Source: Gammaproteobacteria bacterium (lineage in GTDB: Bacteria > Pseudomonadota > Gammaproteobacteria > UBA6429 > Thiohalophilaceae). Taken from it: a DNA stretch of 7,127 nucleotides. The stretch is taken from positions 1 through 7,127 of the forward strand of contig JAUVGM010000117.1 of the NCBI GenBank assembly GCA_030593785.1, given 5' to 3'. Below the pieces are notes generated by a model. That model was not told the DNA's origin and ran no database searches. It saw only the letters and a program-made list of their open reading frames with translations. A program made the position numbers and the translations under genes. Position 1 is the first letter of the stretch. Each line of letters begins with the position of its first letter. Shown here piece by piece: positions 6,558-7,127 of this stretch.

Positions 6558-7127
6558 ATGGAAATTTCAGGCATTATTACACTCGTTATTATCGGCGCAA
6601 TTATTCTTTATGTTATTTCAATTTTTAATACGCTAGTCGCGTTACGCAATCGATTCAAAAATGCATTTTCACAAATCGAAGTACAACTCAAACGTCGTTA
6701 CGATCTTATTCCAAACCTGGTAGAAACAGCTAAAGGTTATTTAAAACATGAACGTGAAACATTAGATGCTGTCATTCAGGCCCGTAATGGTGCTTCAAAT
6801 AGCTTAGCAGCTGCACAGAAGAATCCTGGCGATGCATCAAGCATGCAAGGTCTGGGTCAAGCCGAAGGTAATCTTGCCGGTGCTTTGGGTAAGTTCAATG
6901 TGGTTGTTGAAGCCTACCCTGATTTGAAAGGCAATCAAAACATGATGCAGCTTACGGAAGAGCTCACCAGCACTGAAAATAAAGTTTCATTTGCACGTCA
7001 AGCGTTTAATGATCAGGTAATGGAATACAACACTTACAAACAATCTTTCCCGCAAAATATTTTTGCAGGACTATTTGGTCATATAAAAGATGCTTCTTTA
7101 CTCGAGTTTGAAGATAGCGCACAAATT
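6558..7127 (+). CDS. lemA: LemA family protein, 3' end cut by the window
   Basis: The frame is open from the ATG at 6558 to the last base, giving 190 residues with no stop. A ribosome site (GTGGGGA) lies about five bases upstream and supports this start. One N-terminal membrane segment (about 5-24) is followed by the LemA signature LKRRYDLIPNLVETAKGYLKHE (44-65) and helical stretches including AEGNLAGALGKFNVVVEAYPDLK (102-124), NMMQLTEELTSTEN (128-141) and ARQAFNDQVMEYN (147-159). The end, SFPQNIFAGLFG then LLEFED, matches the usual C-terminal region, so probably only a few residues are missing. LemA proteins are membrane-anchored helical-bundle proteins whose biochemical role is not settled; they are often encoded beside a TPM-domain protein or HtpX-like M48 protease, which would lie past 7127. 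The symbol refers to this family, not to the GacS-type sensor kinase once called LemA. Confidence 0.93.
   Translation, partial: MEISGIITLVIIGAIILYVISIFNTLVALRNRFKNAFSQIEVQLKRRYDLIPNLVETAKGYLKHERETLDAVIQARNGASNSLAAAQKNPGDASSMQGLGQAEGNLAGALGKFNVVVEAYPDLKGNQNMMQLTEELTSTENKVSFARQAFNDQVMEYNTYKQSFPQNIFAGLFGHIKDASLLEFEDSAQI

Noticed and set aside
1..7127. Defence system, mobile element, CRISPR array or new gene cluster
   Set aside because: No spaced direct repeats, transposase, integrase, toxin-antitoxin or nuclease signature was seen; the genes are ordinary chromosomal families in alternating orientation.

Overview
The window holds five genes from an AT-rich bacterial chromosome. The DbpA-type helicase, the SulP permease with STAS domain, LemA and a GGDEF-EAL protein together fit a gammaproteobacterium, perhaps an aquatic or marine one. 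That placement is inferred from protein character and base composition; nothing here fixes the genus. All five genes look intact, except that the first and last are cut by the window edges. I see no mobile element, phage gene, CRISPR array, tRNA or rRNA.

Layout: (1) bases 1-1208, + strand: the C-terminal part of a GGDEF-EAL cyclic-di-GMP enzyme. (2) 1209-1332: a convergent gap with AT-rich inverted repeats. (3) 1333-3069, - strand: a SulP anion permease with STAS domain and a short Cys/His tail. (4) 3070-3336: a divergent promoter region with a candidate promoter for each flanking gene. (5) 3337-4722, + strand: the DbpA RNA helicase. (6) 4723-4740: an 18-base convergent gap inside a possible shared hairpin. 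(7) 4741-6417, - strand: a membrane PAS histidine kinase with no receiver domain. (8) 6418-6557: a very AT-rich divergent promoter region. (9) 6558-7127, + strand: lemA, cut by the window end probably only a few codons short of its stop.

Neighbouring genes alternate in strand, so no two of them share an operon here. They serve unrelated purposes: c-di-GMP signalling, anion transport, 50S ribosome assembly, two-component sensing and a membrane-anchored LemA protein. I found no convincing new multi-gene system. The points most worth a second look are the Cys/His tail on the SulP protein, the apparently complete GGDEF plus EAL active sites, the orphan membrane kinase, and the regulatory structures in the short intergenic gaps.
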